A stretch of 64,000 nt of DNA from Polyangiaceae bacterium (GCA_016712345.1 JADJRH010000001.1:4839001-4903000), one strand, 5' to 3'; positions 16,753-25,803 are shown, counted from the first letter of the stretch. The notes: a model not told the origin generated them from the sequence alone. A program made the numbers and translations.

Positions 16753-18704
16753 GCAACCCCGCTGCTGCCCGTTCGGTGGTTTTGCGCTACAGCCGCGCGA
16801 GCGGTGTACACTTTGACGGCAAGCGCTCCGAGGTTGTTGTTGCGCTTGATGCTGCGCGCGCCGCTGAGAGTTCCACAACGCCGCCGGCGATCGGTGGCCG
16901 CGTCAAAGACGGTGCGCTCCTCCGCGACGCGCTCGCCACCTTGTTCGCCGTTCGCGACAGCGATCTTCGCTACCAAGGCAAAGATCGTTCGGCCTATTTC
17001 GCGTACCTCCTCTCAAAAGGAAAACGCGCGGGCGCCGGCGTGTGGGAAGCGCAAAAGGCATTCATCGATCGCGAACTCGCCGGTGAAACCGCAGCCGCCG
17101 AAGGGCTCGATCCGCTGCTCACCGTCGATGCCGATGAAGCTTCGTTTGAAGTGTTTTCGCGCGATGAAAGTGCGTACGCACGCCTCTCGCTGGGCGCGTC
17201 GCTTTTCGACGAACGGCGCGTTCAAGAAGGCACGGCGTTTTTCCAACTCCCCTCCGCGTTTGCGGAGCAAGTGGGCCGCCTCCGTTCGTATCTTCCGGTC
17301 CACCTGGATGCCGCTGCCGGCTCTGCCGCAACCGCCGCGGCCATGCCCGTGGAGCGCACCGCTCAAATCACCGACGTGTGGCTGAAGAGCTTTTTGCAAG
17401 TGCAATCGGCCGCCACATTGCCCGCAACAACTTGCGAAATCGCCCCGGTTGACCTCTACAACATTCTCTACGTTCTCTCGGTTCGCCGCGCAAAAAAGGC
17501 CCCGCGCGCCCTTCGGTTTGAGCTGATTCCGGGCAAACGTCCGCGCATCGTGATTGAGCCGTTCGGCGTTGTTCTCGAAACGCACGGCGCTCCGTTCACC
17601 GGTCGCACGCCGCAGGTGGTTCGAACGTACGGGCGCCAGCGATTGCTCCTCTTGCATCGCCTCCTCTCGCATGTGGAGCGCGTTCGAATTTCGCTTCTCG
17701 GGCCTGGCTTGCCGGTGTTTTGGGTGCTCGACCTCGCAACGCCGTCGCCTTCATCGGTGCGCTCCGCGGCGCGCCACGCCGGCCACGTGGAGCCCAATCC
17801 GGCGTCGCCCACACTCGCCACGCTCACGCTTGCGCTCACCGGTTGGACCGATGCGAGCTGGTCCACCGCCGCCACGTTTGATCGATTGGTGCCGTCCGCG
17901 GGTGCAAACGCGCTCGCCGATCGAGCGGTTGCCGCGCTTTCCGGTGCCGGCCCGCTTCCTCTTCCTGCGCTCGCCAAAAGCCTCAACGTTTCGGCCGACG
18001 CAGCGCGCGCCGCGCTTCAGCGGGCGTGCCTCCGCGGTGAAGTGGTGTTCGACGTGGCGTCCGCCGCGTTTCGCCTTCGCCGCTTGTTCGCGACACCGGT
18101 GAACGACGATGTCACGCGCGCTGCAACCCCACGTGAAGTGCGCGCGCTTCGCCTTCTTGAAACCAAGGGCGCCGTGGTGATCACCAAAGAACACACAATC
18201 GCCGGCCAGGGCCTCGAAGTTCGCGGAGAAACAACCGATGCCGAAGCGCGCCGTGTGTACACACCTCGCTTCACAGTTGATCTCGAAGGTCGCGTGACCG
18301 AAGCGTGGTGCAATTGCCCAACCTTTGCTCGCAGCGCCCTTCGTGAGGGCCCTTGTGAACACATGCTTGCACTTCGAACAACCCATGCGCGCGAGCAGGC
18401 GGCCGCTCTCGCGATGCGCGACACGCCTGAAGGCCGAGCGCGCATTCGCGCTGAAACGCGAGTTCTCGTGCGTCGCAACGCACGCGGCGCTGAAGACTCA
18501 TGTCGCATTTCGCTCGACGGTCGCCGCGTGCGCCTCCTTTGGACCGAGGCCGGCGCCGCTCGCCATCAAACGCTCGACTTTGATCGCGACGCCGACGCTC
18601 GCGAAGAATATTTTGGCAGGCTCGCAAGCCTCGCTGGCAAAGGTTTTATCGACGCGGGAGATCTGGCGGTCGACGCCGCTTCGTCTCCCTCGCCGGTTGC
18701 CTAG
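16749..18704 (+). CDS. SWIM zinc-finger protein, last gene of the WGR operon
   Basis: A 651-aa protein. Around residues 515-545 it carries a SWIM zinc finger, Cys-x-Cys-x(n)-Cys-x-His (WCNCPTFARSALREGPCEHM), a fold linked to DNA or protein binding in SWI2/SNF2, MuDR and bacterial regulators. The rest is not assigned; residues 180-260 and 390-440 look helical, the latter resembling a winged-helix segment (LPLPALAKSLNVSADAARAAL). ATG 16749 overlaps the preceding stop by four bases. In E. coli K-12 a SWIM protein (YehQ) and WGR-domain proteins (MolR/YehI) are also chromosomal neighbours, a partial parallel. It ends 181 bp before the retron RNA. Confidence 0.88.
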   Translation: MSNPAAARSVVLRYSRASGVHFDGKRSEVVVALDAARAAESSTTPPAIGGRVKDGALLRDALATLFAVRDSDLRYQGKDRSAYFAYLLSKGKRAGAGVWEAQKAFIDRELAGETAAAEGLDPLLTVDADEASFEVFSRDESAYARLSLGASLFDERRVQEGTAFFQLPSAFAEQVGRLRSYLPVHLDAAAGSAATAAAMPVERTAQITDVWLKSFLQVQSAATLPATTCEIAPVDLYNILYVLSVRRAKKAPRALRFELIPGKRPRIVIEPFGVVLETHGAPFTGRTPQVVRTYGRQRLLLLHRLLSHVERVRISLLGPGLPVFWVLDLATPSPSSVRSAARHAGHVEPNPASPTLATLTLALTGWTDASWSTAATFDRLVPSAGANALADRAVAALSGAGPLPLPALAKSLNVSADAARAALQRACLRGEVVFDVASAAFRLRRLFATPVNDDVTRAATPREVRALRLLETKGAVVITKEHTIAGQGLEVRGETTDAEARRVYTPRFTVDLEGRVTEAWCNCPTFARSALREGPCEHMLALRTTHAREQAAALAMRDTPEGRARIRAETRVLVRRNARGAEDSCRISLDGRRVRLLWTEAGAARHQTLDFDRDADAREEYFGRLASLAGKGFIDAGDLAVDAASSPSPVA

Positions 18705-18885
18705 GACCAGCGCGCCCAAAAGGCGCTCTGCAAATAGGCATGTTCAACATCCATTCGGCACTTGGTTCTCAACTCTGGACCATGTAAAAGCCGGAGAGAC
18801 TGTGAAAGGAGGTTGCGGGAAGACAACATGAATGTGTTTCACGAGGCGCGCTCAATAGAGTTTTGCACCATTGTGTACACATTCA

Positions 18886-18906
18886 GTCGGCCGGCGGAGT
18901 GAGGCG
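18886..18906 (+). repeat. retron a1 arm
   Basis: Begins GTCGGCCG and ends GAGGCG. It pairs with 19149-19169 (18 of 21 positions complementary; three mismatches), forming the closing stem from which reverse transcription is primed in retrons. A GTGTACAC palindrome ends five bases upstream (18873-18880). Confidence 0.8.
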
Positions 18907-18988
18907 CAAATGCGCACCAGCCTACGCGCCTTGAGCGCAGGAGCGGCGTCGCGCCGTTCTGGAAACACCGCCTGTCATTGTTCCGCAA

Positions 18989-19117
18989 GGTAGCCTGTTC
19001 TTGGTTCTCTTCGCGCTCCCCACCCCTGAAGCGCGCGGAGAGCTGAACCAACGACGCAGACCGCCGTTTCTCCGCGCGCTTCAGGGGTGGGGAGCGCGGA
19101 GAACCGGTGAGGCTACC
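18989..19117 (+). repeat. retron msd long hairpin
   Basis: Outer arms GGTAGCCT (18989-18996) and AGGCTACC (19110-19117) are perfectly complementary. Inside, 19003-19040 pairs with 19070-19105 almost perfectly, 36 base pairs with one 2-nt bulge, leaving a 29-nt loop at 19041-19069. No T-tract follows, so this is not a terminator. A stem of this length matches the template of a myxobacterial multicopy single-stranded DNA. Confidence 0.85.
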
Positions 19118-19148
19118 GTGCCCCATGGGAGAAGGTGATGCGACTTTT

Positions 19149-19169
19149 CGCCTCTCTCGGTCGGCCGAC
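19149..19169 (+). repeat. retron a2 arm
   Basis: Begins CGCCTC and ends CGGCCGAC; complementary to a1 at 18886-18906. The 5' end of the single-stranded DNA should map next to its upstream border, near 19148. Confidence 0.8.
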
Positions 19170-19406
19170 CCCGCAACAACCTTTCCTGTTTCTCCGGCGT
19201 GTTCGGCGCCGCTTTTCGAAGCGGCAGTTTACCTCGGAGTCTGGTTTCTTCGTAACGAGCAGCTCGGATCACGCGTCCGAGTGAGAACCGGAGCGGAACA
19301 TACGCTGGGTATTTGAGCACCGGAAGCGCAGCGAGGACGCGTCAGCCGAGCGCGCAGTAGAAAAAACCTGACTCCGTGTTCTTGTTCGGCGCGCTGCGAG
19401 ACAATC

Positions 19407-20819
19407 ATGACCGCACCTTTTGACCCTCACCTCCCTGCCGATTCACCCGTTCGAGCCGAACCGCGTTCAACAACGCGGCGCTCACCGGAAGAAACCGCCA
19501 AGCTCGCCGCGGTCCGTGCGGAGCGAGTCGCGCTGTGGAAAGCCATTGAAGAGGCAGGGGGGATCGCCGCGTGGGTGCGCGCCGAGATCGCCAAAAAAGG
19601 CATCTCCACCGACGGGGTTGACCCTTCCACCCTTTCTGACCGTCAGAAATCGTCGTTCAAAGACAAAAAACGCGCCGAGTCTGAAGCGCGACGCACCTTC
19701 AAACGCCTCGCGTGGGACGCTTATAAAGAAACCCACATTACCCATCTCGGCGGCATCTACTGGGATGAAGATGCCAGTCCCGACAAGTTTGACATCGACG
19801 GTCGCGAAGAGCGCGCCAAAGACAACATTCTCACCGATATTCAAAGCCCCGGTGCGTTGGCCCAGGCGCTCGGTCTGACGGTTGCCAAACTTCGATGGTT
19901 AACCTTCCATCGCGACGTCGATTCAGGCACGCACTACCGTCGCTGGCAAATTCCAAAACGCGACGGTTCTATGCGAACCATTACCGCGCCCAAGTTGCAC
20001 ATGAAAACCGCGCAACGCTGGGCTCTCCGCAACGTGTTTGACAAGTTGCCGGTCCACGGCGCGGCCCACGGATTTTTGGCCGCGCGCTCGATCGTCACCA
20101 ACGCTTCGGTGCATGCCGGCGCCGACGTGGTTGTCAAAATTGATATTGAAGAGTTTTTTCCAACCATCACATTTCGCCGCGTAAAAGGCCTTCTTCGCAA
20201 AGCCGGTTTGTCAGAACAGGCGGCCACGCTCATCGCATTGCTTTGCACCGAACCTCCGCGCGAGTCGGTCAACTTTCGCGGTAAGACTGTTTATGTGGCG
20301 TCGGGTCCGCGCGCTCTACCCCAAGGTGCGCCCACTTCACCAGCTATTACAAATGCCCTTTGCCGCCGCATGGATTTGCGTCTTTCGGGCCTCGCCCGCC
20401 TTCTCGGCCTCAAGTATACCCGCTACGCCGACGACCTTACCTTTTCGTGGAAGTGTCCCACTCCCGGTGCCAAAGCGCCCCTCGGAGTATTGCTGCGCGG
20501 CGTGACCACCATCCTCAAGAGTGAAGGTTTCAGAATTCACAAAAAGAAAACGAGCATCATGCGCAAAGGGGCTCGTCAGGCTGTCACCGGCCTCATTATC
20601 AATTCAGAGGTGGGAGCCGCTTCGGCGCGCGTTCCGCGCGATGTCATCCGCAATCTGCGGGCCGCCATTAAAAATCGCGAACTCGGTCGACCTGGTAAAG
20701 AGGGTGAAACATTGGCCCAGCTTCAGGGCCTCGCCGCCTTTGTGTACATGTCAGATCCGGTCAAGGGCCGCACCTTCCTTGACCGAATTGCCAAACTTCA
20801 GGCCCCCACAAAAACCTGA
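19407..20819 (+). CDS. retron reverse transcriptase, myxobacterial type
   Basis: A 470-aa reverse transcriptase. The catalytic core has the first Asp in VKIDIEEFFPT (D246) and the YADD box at residues 340-343. Retron-specific marks are also present: NASVH (232-236; the NAxxH region) and VTG (393-395). It carries an extra N-terminal helical region of about 150 residues (ERVALWKAIEEAGGIAAWVR and following), as in the long myxobacterial enzymes such as RT-Mx162 (about 485 aa). It should use the upstream RNA as primer and template to make a branched RNA-DNA hybrid; retrons act in anti-phage defence. No obvious toxin or effector gene is attached downstream, which is unusual unless the N-terminal region or the upstream operon plays that part. 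Confidence 0.95.
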   Translation: MTAPFDPHLPADSPVRAEPRSTTRRSPEETAKLAAVRAERVALWKAIEEAGGIAAWVRAEIAKKGISTDGVDPSTLSDRQKSSFKDKKRAESEARRTFKRLAWDAYKETHITHLGGIYWDEDASPDKFDIDGREERAKDNILTDIQSPGALAQALGLTVAKLRWLTFHRDVDSGTHYRRWQIPKRDGSMRTITAPKLHMKTAQRWALRNVFDKLPVHGAAHGFLAARSIVTNASVHAGADVVVKIDIEEFFPTITFRRVKGLLRKAGLSEQAATLIALLCTEPPRESVNFRGKTVYVASGPRALPQGAPTSPAITNALCRRMDLRLSGLARLLGLKYTRYADDLTFSWKCPTPGAKAPLGVLLRGVTTILKSEGFRIHKKKTSIMRKGARQAVTGLIINSEVGAASARVPRDVIRNLRAAIKNRELGRPGKEGETLAQLQGLAAFVYMSDPVKGRTFLDRIAKLQAPTKT

Positions 20820-20842
20820 CGGGTCTTGCCAAAACCTGTATC

Positions 20843-21054
20843 CAACACGGAGGCACGGAGAGCACAGAGGGTCACGGAGTTTTTTGTATTTTAGCCCGCA
20901 ATAGGCTCGCAAAACGTCGTCCATCATCTGTCAGGCTTGGAATTGTGGATGATGTGTACCCATTGCAGTCCGACCAACCGAAATCCTCCGTGTCCCTCCG
21001 TGAGTCCGTGTTGATTACGATGTTGCAGTCATCGAGACGCTTCAGGTCTTGGCG
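20843..21054. mobile_element. MITE-like dispersed repeat, copy C
   Basis: A non-coding block bounded by CACGGAG and CTCCGTG tracts in opposite orientation. Its right end (21003-21054, containing GTTGATTACGATGTTGCAG) recurs inverted at 44639-44690. The part at 20844-20970 is a diverged inverted copy of about 45040-45170, sharing the TGGGTACACATCATCC and GAGCCTATTGC segments. It fills the gap between the retron reverse transcriptase and the SulP gene. No coding frame is supported. Confidence 0.65.
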
Positions 21055-21118
21055 CCACGGTTCAGCCGCCGCTCTTGGGTTAGTTACCTACCCACCGAGG
21101 GCACTGAATCTGTCATTG

Positions 21119-23377
21119 TCACTTTGCGGGCGGCGGCAAGAAGTGGAACACGTCGTCAAAGTCGCGATCGATATCCAATTCTAACCCGAGATCTTTGATC
21201 AACCCGGTGTGCAGGTCATATACCCAACCGTGCACTTTGGGAAAACCAAACTTTCGCACCGCGTTTTGCACAATTGAGGTCTTGTACAAATTGCGACATT
21301 GTTGAATCACGTGCAATTCAACTACGCGCCGCTCGTAGGCTTCTGGGTCATCGATCTTGACAAGCTCGTCGTGGTGGGCTTTCACAATCATCTTAATTTG
21401 TGAAATCCAGTTATCAATGAGCCCAAAACTCGTGTGTTGCAGCGCTGCGTGCACACCGCCGCAGCCATAGTGCCCACACACGATAACGTGTTTCACGTTA
21501 AGCACTTCAACGCTGTATTGAAGCACCGAGAGCAGGTTGATATCCGTCAGCGACACCAGGTTTGCGATATTCCGGTGAACGAAAATCTCCCCAGGCTCGG
21601 TTTGTGTAATGGTGTTTTCAGGAACCCGGCTGTCTGAGCAGCCGATGAACATAAATTGGGGAGCCTGACCTTCCCCCTTTTTCTTGAAAAAGTCCGCGTC
21701 CGACGCGAGTTTTTCTTTCACCCATTCTTGATTGTTTGAGAGAAGCTTTTTGTATTCGTCGCTCATAATCTTCTCAAAGTCGGGCGTGTATTGTTTCAAC
21801 CTGGGAATGCCGGCAATAATCACCTGAATGTTGCGGTGTGCTGCCGCTTCGCGAAACTCCGCAATGACGTCCACAATGTCGGGGTCAATATACCTTGAAC
21901 CCGACCCATCGATCTCCACAAGGTGTCCGGGCTCAATGGCTTCGAGCGTGGCCATCAGCCTCGCTTTCTGCAAAAACGTCACTTCGCGACCCAACACCAG
22001 ACGCTTAAATCGACCAAACGTTTCCAGTTGAAATCGCGTGGAGATGTAGCTGTTGCGAAGGATAAAAATCGACGAAATGACGAAGCCGACGGCCACGCCT
22101 TTTAGGAGATCCGTAAAGACAATGGCCGCAATGGTGACAACGTACGGGAGCCACTGATGGTAGCCGTGTGTCAACATCTCCCGAAACGCTTTGGGCGAAG
22201 CCAATTTGGCGCCGGTGTACACAAGCACCGCCGCCAGCGCCGACAGCGGAATTCGATTGATAATCGGCCGCAGCGCGATCAGCGCCACAACCAACCACAC
22301 ACCGTGCAAAATAGCCGACAGTTTTGACTTGCCGCCCGCGTTCAGGTTCACCGAGCTGCGAACAACTACCGCCGTGATCGGAAGACCTCCCAAGAGGCCT
22401 GACAGAATATTCCCCGCCCCCTGCGCGAGCAGTTCCTTGTTGGCAGGTGTTGTCATGCGTTCAGGATCGATCTTGTCGAGCGCTTCCACTGAAAGCAGTG
22501 ACTCAAGCGACGCAACAACGGCGATCGTTACTGCGTACACATACACCTTGGGCTCGGCCAAACCTGACCATTTTGGAAGAGTCAATGCCGCCGTCAGATC
22601 CCCGAATGAACCAAACGCCGGAATTTGGACCAAGTGCGACTTCTCAAGAGCGATCGCTTGAAAACGCGACTGAAAAAGCGCGTCCAGCCCCACGCCCACA
22701 ACCACCGCCACAACCGAGCCCGGAATGCTGGGTAGCTTCTTTTGAACCAGTTTCTCCCAAGCGATCAACACCGCCAGGGCCACCACTCCTATGATCAATG
22801 CGCCTTTCTTAAAAAGCCGCAGTGAGTGAAGCAGCACTGTGAACGTGTTGACTTCGCCCGATGGGTGTTCGTCCCCGTAACGTTCATCCAAGTCTTCAGG
22901 TGTGATTGGAAACTCAAGCACACCCATCTCTTCAAAGTCATATCCAACCAAGTGCGGAAACTGCTTGAGAATGAGCAGCACGCCAATGGCAGCGAGCATC
23001 CCGCGAACCACCGCGCTTGGAAAAAACGACGCCAGGAAACCCGCTTTGGCAGCCCCCAAAATCAACTGAATGATGCCCGCGACAAACACCGCGGTGACCA
23101 CCAACTCGTACGATCCCAACCCCTGTTTCGCGGCCAGCACAATCGCCGTGAGACCGGCCGCCGGGCCCGACACCGAAAGGTGAGACGGACTCAAGAAACC
23201 AATCACAATGCCGCCGATAATGCCTGCGACAAGCCCGGCGAGAATGGGTGCGCCCGACGCGTGCGCAATGCCCAAACACAGTGGAACAGCCACGAAGAAA
23301 ACCGCGATGCTTGCCGGTATGTCGCGTTTCGGTTGGATCGCGCCCGGTGTCGCCAGCTTTTGTTCTTGTGCCGTCAT
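21119..23377 (-). CDS. SulP transporter fused to beta-carbonic anhydrase
   Basis: A 752-aa protein from ATG 23377 (MTAQEQKLATPG); the frame extends 31 codons further upstream, but those lack family similarity. Residues about 15-400 are a SulP (SLC26-type) permease with many membrane segments, followed near 430-530 by a STAS-like part (LVEIDGSGSRYIDPDIVDVI). The C-terminal 200 residues are a beta-carbonic anhydrase with the zinc ligands in FIGCSDSRVPE (Cys, Asp-x-Arg pair) and VIVCGHYGCGG (His, Cys). Such fusions are thought to import bicarbonate or another anion coupled to CO2/HCO3- interconversion. It is inner-membrane and apparently monocistronic. Confidence 0.93.
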   Translation of the reverse strand: MTAQEQKLATPGAIQPKRDIPASIAVFFVAVPLCLGIAHASGAPILAGLVAGIIGGIVIGFLSPSHLSVSGPAAGLTAIVLAAKQGLGSYELVVTAVFVAGIIQLILGAAKAGFLASFFPSAVVRGMLAAIGVLLILKQFPHLVGYDFEEMGVLEFPITPEDLDERYGDEHPSGEVNTFTVLLHSLRLFKKGALIIGVVALAVLIAWEKLVQKKLPSIPGSVVAVVVGVGLDALFQSRFQAIALEKSHLVQIPAFGSFGDLTAALTLPKWSGLAEPKVYVYAVTIAVVASLESLLSVEALDKIDPERMTTPANKELLAQGAGNILSGLLGGLPITAVVVRSSVNLNAGGKSKLSAILHGVWLVVALIALRPIINRIPLSALAAVLVYTGAKLASPKAFREMLTHGYHQWLPYVVTIAAIVFTDLLKGVAVGFVISSIFILRNSYISTRFQLETFGRFKRLVLGREVTFLQKARLMATLEAIEPGHLVEIDGSGSRYIDPDIVDVIAEFREAAAHRNIQVIIAGIPRLKQYTPDFEKIMSDEYKKLLSNNQEWVKEKLASDADFFKKKGEGQAPQFMFIGCSDSRVPENTITQTEPGEIFVHRNIANLVSLTDINLLSVLQYSVEVLNVKHVIVCGHYGCGGVHAALQHTSFGLIDNWISQIKMIVKAHHDELVKIDDPEAYERRVVELHVIQQCRNLYKTSIVQNAVRKFGFPKVHGWVYDLHTGLIKDLGLELDIDRDFDDVFHFLPPPAK

Positions 23378-23505
23378 GAGCGCGGCGAGCTTATCAGTCG
23401 GGCCCGCGTTGCCAATAGAAAACGGGGCAGACAGCCCCATGGGACAAACGTTCAAAGCGCATTCGTACAACCTTTGCAGGTTCGTCTTGTGGTATCCTCT
23501 CCCGC

Positions 23506-24474
23506 ATGCCGATTGACTTGGACCGCATGCTCGAAAGCTGCCGTCGCGATCAATGGAGCGTCGGTGATCTCGACTGGTCTCGAAGACCTCGCGAAATGTC
23601 GCCGCAAGACGAAATGCGCATTGTGCAGCTCTTCACCGACATGGCCGGTATCGAGCGCCTCGCAGGTGCCTTGTTTCGCGAACAACAGCGCCGCGTATCC
23701 GATCCTCGACTCATGGAGATATTCGGCTCATTTGTCAAAGATGAAGTGCGCCATTCCCACGCTGCCCAAATGCTGGCCGACTTTTACGACGTTCACCACC
23801 TGAAAGAATACCGGCAGAGCGCAAGCCTTTCCAACTTTACTCCCGTGTTCGTCGACGCGGTCCAATACCTCTCCGACGACGTTGCCAATGCGTACATCGT
23901 CGCGGGCGAATTGATCCTTGACATTGCCCTTCTCCGCTCCATCGACGACTTTGTCGACGACGACATGAGCCATGCGGCAATGGCCCTCATCAACCGCGAT
24001 GAATCAAGGCACATCGCGATCGACTACCACATGAGTGAATATTACTCCTCCGCCGCATTCGCTGAAAAACGCGCCACTCAACCTTCCATGCCCACCGCTG
24101 ACAAACTCCGCGGCGCGGTGACGTTCTCAAAAATGCTCTACTATGGTCAACCGTTTATCGCCGACGTTTTTCTAACTCCCATGTTTCATCTCGACCCGCG
24201 CGGAAAACGCCTTAAAGACGCATTTAAGAGAATGCAGATATTGGGTAGAAAAGAAGAAACGGCCCGCCGCCCCTTTACAAAGTTTCTTCGCGCGTTGGAT
24301 GCGATTTTTAACCATCCCGTTGCGGGCCCCCTTTTCGGCGGCATCGCGGGTAGACTTACCGGCGTTGGGAGTTTTATGGAACGATTTTATACTCCTGAAG
24401 AACTCGAAAACGCCCGCAAAATGACGTACGCCGAACTTGCCGAAGACGCGCTTTCCGCCAAGTCGGACAACTGA
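23506..24474 (+). CDS. ferritin-fold di-iron protein
   Basis: A 322-aa protein with two ExxH-type iron motifs on helices about 90 residues apart (KDEVRHSHAA and NRDESRHIAI), plus candidate ligand glutamates in GIERLAG and GELILD. This E...ExxH...E...ExxH pattern is that of ferritin-like di-iron oxidases/oxygenases. The C-terminal third (about 200-322) is basic and helical and may dock to a partner or membrane. No neighbour indicates the substrate. It is divergent from the SulP gene with about 130 bp between. The oxygenase assignment is by motif only. Confidence 0.8.
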   Translation: MPIDLDRMLESCRRDQWSVGDLDWSRRPREMSPQDEMRIVQLFTDMAGIERLAGALFREQQRRVSDPRLMEIFGSFVKDEVRHSHAAQMLADFYDVHHLKEYRQSASLSNFTPVFVDAVQYLSDDVANAYIVAGELILDIALLRSIDDFVDDDMSHAAMALINRDESRHIAIDYHMSEYYSSAAFAEKRATQPSMPTADKLRGAVTFSKMLYYGQPFIADVFLTPMFHLDPRGKRLKDAFKRMQILGRKEETARRPFTKFLRALDAIFNHPVAGPLFGGIAGRLTGVGSFMERFYTPEELENARKMTYAELAEDALSAKSDN

Positions 24475-24508
24475 CACCGGGGCATGGCGACGGCTGAAAC
24501 GTCACACT

Positions 24509-24923
24509 AAGACCCAAAGCGCCTGGATGCCTGTGACGTCTCTTCACCACCGGGAGGACACAGATCTCCGCGATCTCCGTGCCTCCTAGGTAACTTCCCT
24601 TTAGCGGAACGTTCTGCAAGGCACGGATCCAGTCTTGTCGAGACGTTTGGGACACCCTTGCCCGTCGCCAAGCGGAAAAGCGAACAGCGTGGCGCGTCGG
24701 GTTCTCCAGATGGAGTTCTGTGGCGAGCGCAGCCACGACGAAAACGAGAGACCGGCGAGACCGGTGGACGGCGACGTGATGGACATCTCAAGTCGCCGGA
24801 CCTCCCAGAACGGGCTCTTTTCTGCTGCATCGACAACTCAACCGCAACGAGTTACTCGCCGTTCGAATGAGGCGCATGCGCCGCTGGGGAACTCCGTGTT
24901 GATTACGACGTGTCAGGTGGCGA
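24509..24923. mobile_element. MITE-like dispersed repeat, copy A
   Basis: The core 24582-24898 (317 bp) matches the reverse complement of 44691-45007 at 315 of 317 positions by eye (differences near 24770 and 24776). Flanks also match: the left end (AAGACC..AAGCG..TGGATG) is a diverged version of 44641-44665, and the right end TTGATTACGACG is shared with copies B and C. CTCCGTG tracts border the core on both sides. The conserved short frames inside it have no start context or family. It ends just at the stop of the PpiC-type gene. Confidence 0.8.
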
Positions 24924-24927
24924 GACG

Positions 24928-25803
24928 TCAGGGTAGTAAGATTTCTACTTTGGCGTCGCCGCGCAGCTCTTTTTCCAAGTCCCCGCGCGTGGCCTGAACC
25001 CGCGTGGCTTTCAAGTCGGCCAGGATCGCTTCTTTGGCCGACTCAAACGTGACACTCGGATCTTCCCGCACGTCGATTAACTTGACCAACCAGAATCGAT
25101 CATTTGGACCGCGGAGAATTCCGCTCATTTCACCGGGCTTCATATCGTAGAGCTGCTCACGCCACGGCTCCGGAATTTTTGAAAAAGACAGATAGCCCAG
25201 ATCCCAAGGTTTCTGACTTTCAGGCAAACCGGGGAAAAGGTCTTTGGCCACTTCTTCAAATGATTTTCCGCGATCGATTGCGCTCCGAGCTTCTACAATG
25301 GCCGACTCGCTCCGACGGAGAATTTGATACACGTGCATTTGCGTTTTAATGCGTTTTTCAAACTTTTGATAATACGCTTTTGCGTCGTCTTCGGTCACCG
25401 CAGAGCGCTTTCCACCCTCTTTTTCAAGCAACAAGTCAGATAGCTGCTGGCGTTTATAAAGAGCTACCTGAGCTTCAAGCCGCTGCAAGCCCTCCAAGTA
25501 ACGCGGGTCTTTGTCGAGCCCCATAGACAGGGCTTTTTGAGCCAATACCTCGCGCGTTACAAGCTGCTCCAACACGTTTTTTTTCGTCTGCGTTCCGGGC
25601 GCCGCCTCGTGACTTTCGGTTTTCAGCTTCAGGTCAAGTTCACTTTCGGCAATGGGTACACCATTGACTCGGGCCACCGCTTTCGCGCCTGCCGCGGCCG
25701 CGGACGAGGCCGGGGCGCTCGCCGCACCCGACGCACCTGAACCGGGCTCACCGCAACTCAGCAACGCCGCCGCTAAACAGAGTGCACCAAATAGGTATCG
25801 CAT
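24928..25803 (-). CDS. PpiC/SurA-type peptidyl-prolyl isomerase lipoprotein
   Basis: A 291-aa protein from ATG 25803 (MRYLFGALCLAAALLSCGEP), a lipoprotein signal with lipobox LLSC. Residues about 40-150 form a SurA-like N-terminal chaperone region (VNGVPIAESELDLKLKTESH, LVTREVLAQKALSMGLDKDP). Residues about 170-260 form a parvulin domain (MHVYQILRRSESAIVEARSA, LFPGLPESQKPWDLGYLSFS, LYDMKPGEMSGILRGPNDRF). It should assist folding of outer-membrane or secreted proteins from an envelope membrane. An upstream in-frame ATG (25854) would mask the signal peptide. Position next to the cytochrome gene may be incidental, since a terminator lies between them. Confidence 0.9.
   Translation of the reverse strand: MRYLFGALCLAAALLSCGEPGSGASGAASAPASSAAAAGAKAVARVNGVPIAESELDLKLKTESHEAAPGTQTKKNVLEQLVTREVLAQKALSMGLDKDPRYLEGLQRLEAQVALYKRQQLSDLLLEKEGGKRSAVTEDDAKAYYQKFEKRIKTQMHVYQILRRSESAIVEARSAIDRGKSFEEVAKDLFPGLPESQKPWDLGYLSFSKIPEPWREQLYDMKPGEMSGILRGPNDRFWLVKLIDVREDPSVTFESAKEAILADLKATRVQATRGDLEKELRGDAKVEILLP

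Larger units (their letters stand above)
18886..19169 (+). ncRNA. retron msr-msd non-coding RNA (predicted)
   Basis: The segment directly upstream of the reverse transcriptase has retron architecture. A 21-nt outer inverted repeat a1 (18886-18906) pairs with a2 (19149-19169), 18 of 21 positions matching. After a1 come short hairpins of the msr part: GCGC-AAAT-GCGC at 18904-18915 and CGGCG-TCG-CGCCG around 18943-18955. The msd part is a very long hairpin at 18989-19117. Distances predict an msr of about 80 nt and a cDNA of about 160 nt, close to the classical myxobacterial msDNA-Mx162 (77-nt RNA, 162-nt DNA). The branching G should lie just after a1, but I cannot fix the residue. Confidence 0.85.

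Noticed and set aside
18828..18902. A 24-codon frame with AAAGGAGG upstream, just before the retron
   Set aside because: The site is about 15 bases from the ATG, the frame runs into retron a1 and no similarity is seen; a leader peptide is possible but unsupported.
19003..19105. The long hairpin as a transcription terminator
   Set aside because: No T-tract follows, the stem is far longer than usual, and it sits inside an a1/a2 pair before a retron RT.
24636..24900. Matching open frames of 60-110 codons in both 317-bp repeat copies
   Set aside because: They are conserved only because the DNA is nearly identical; frames are open on both strands, without starts or families.
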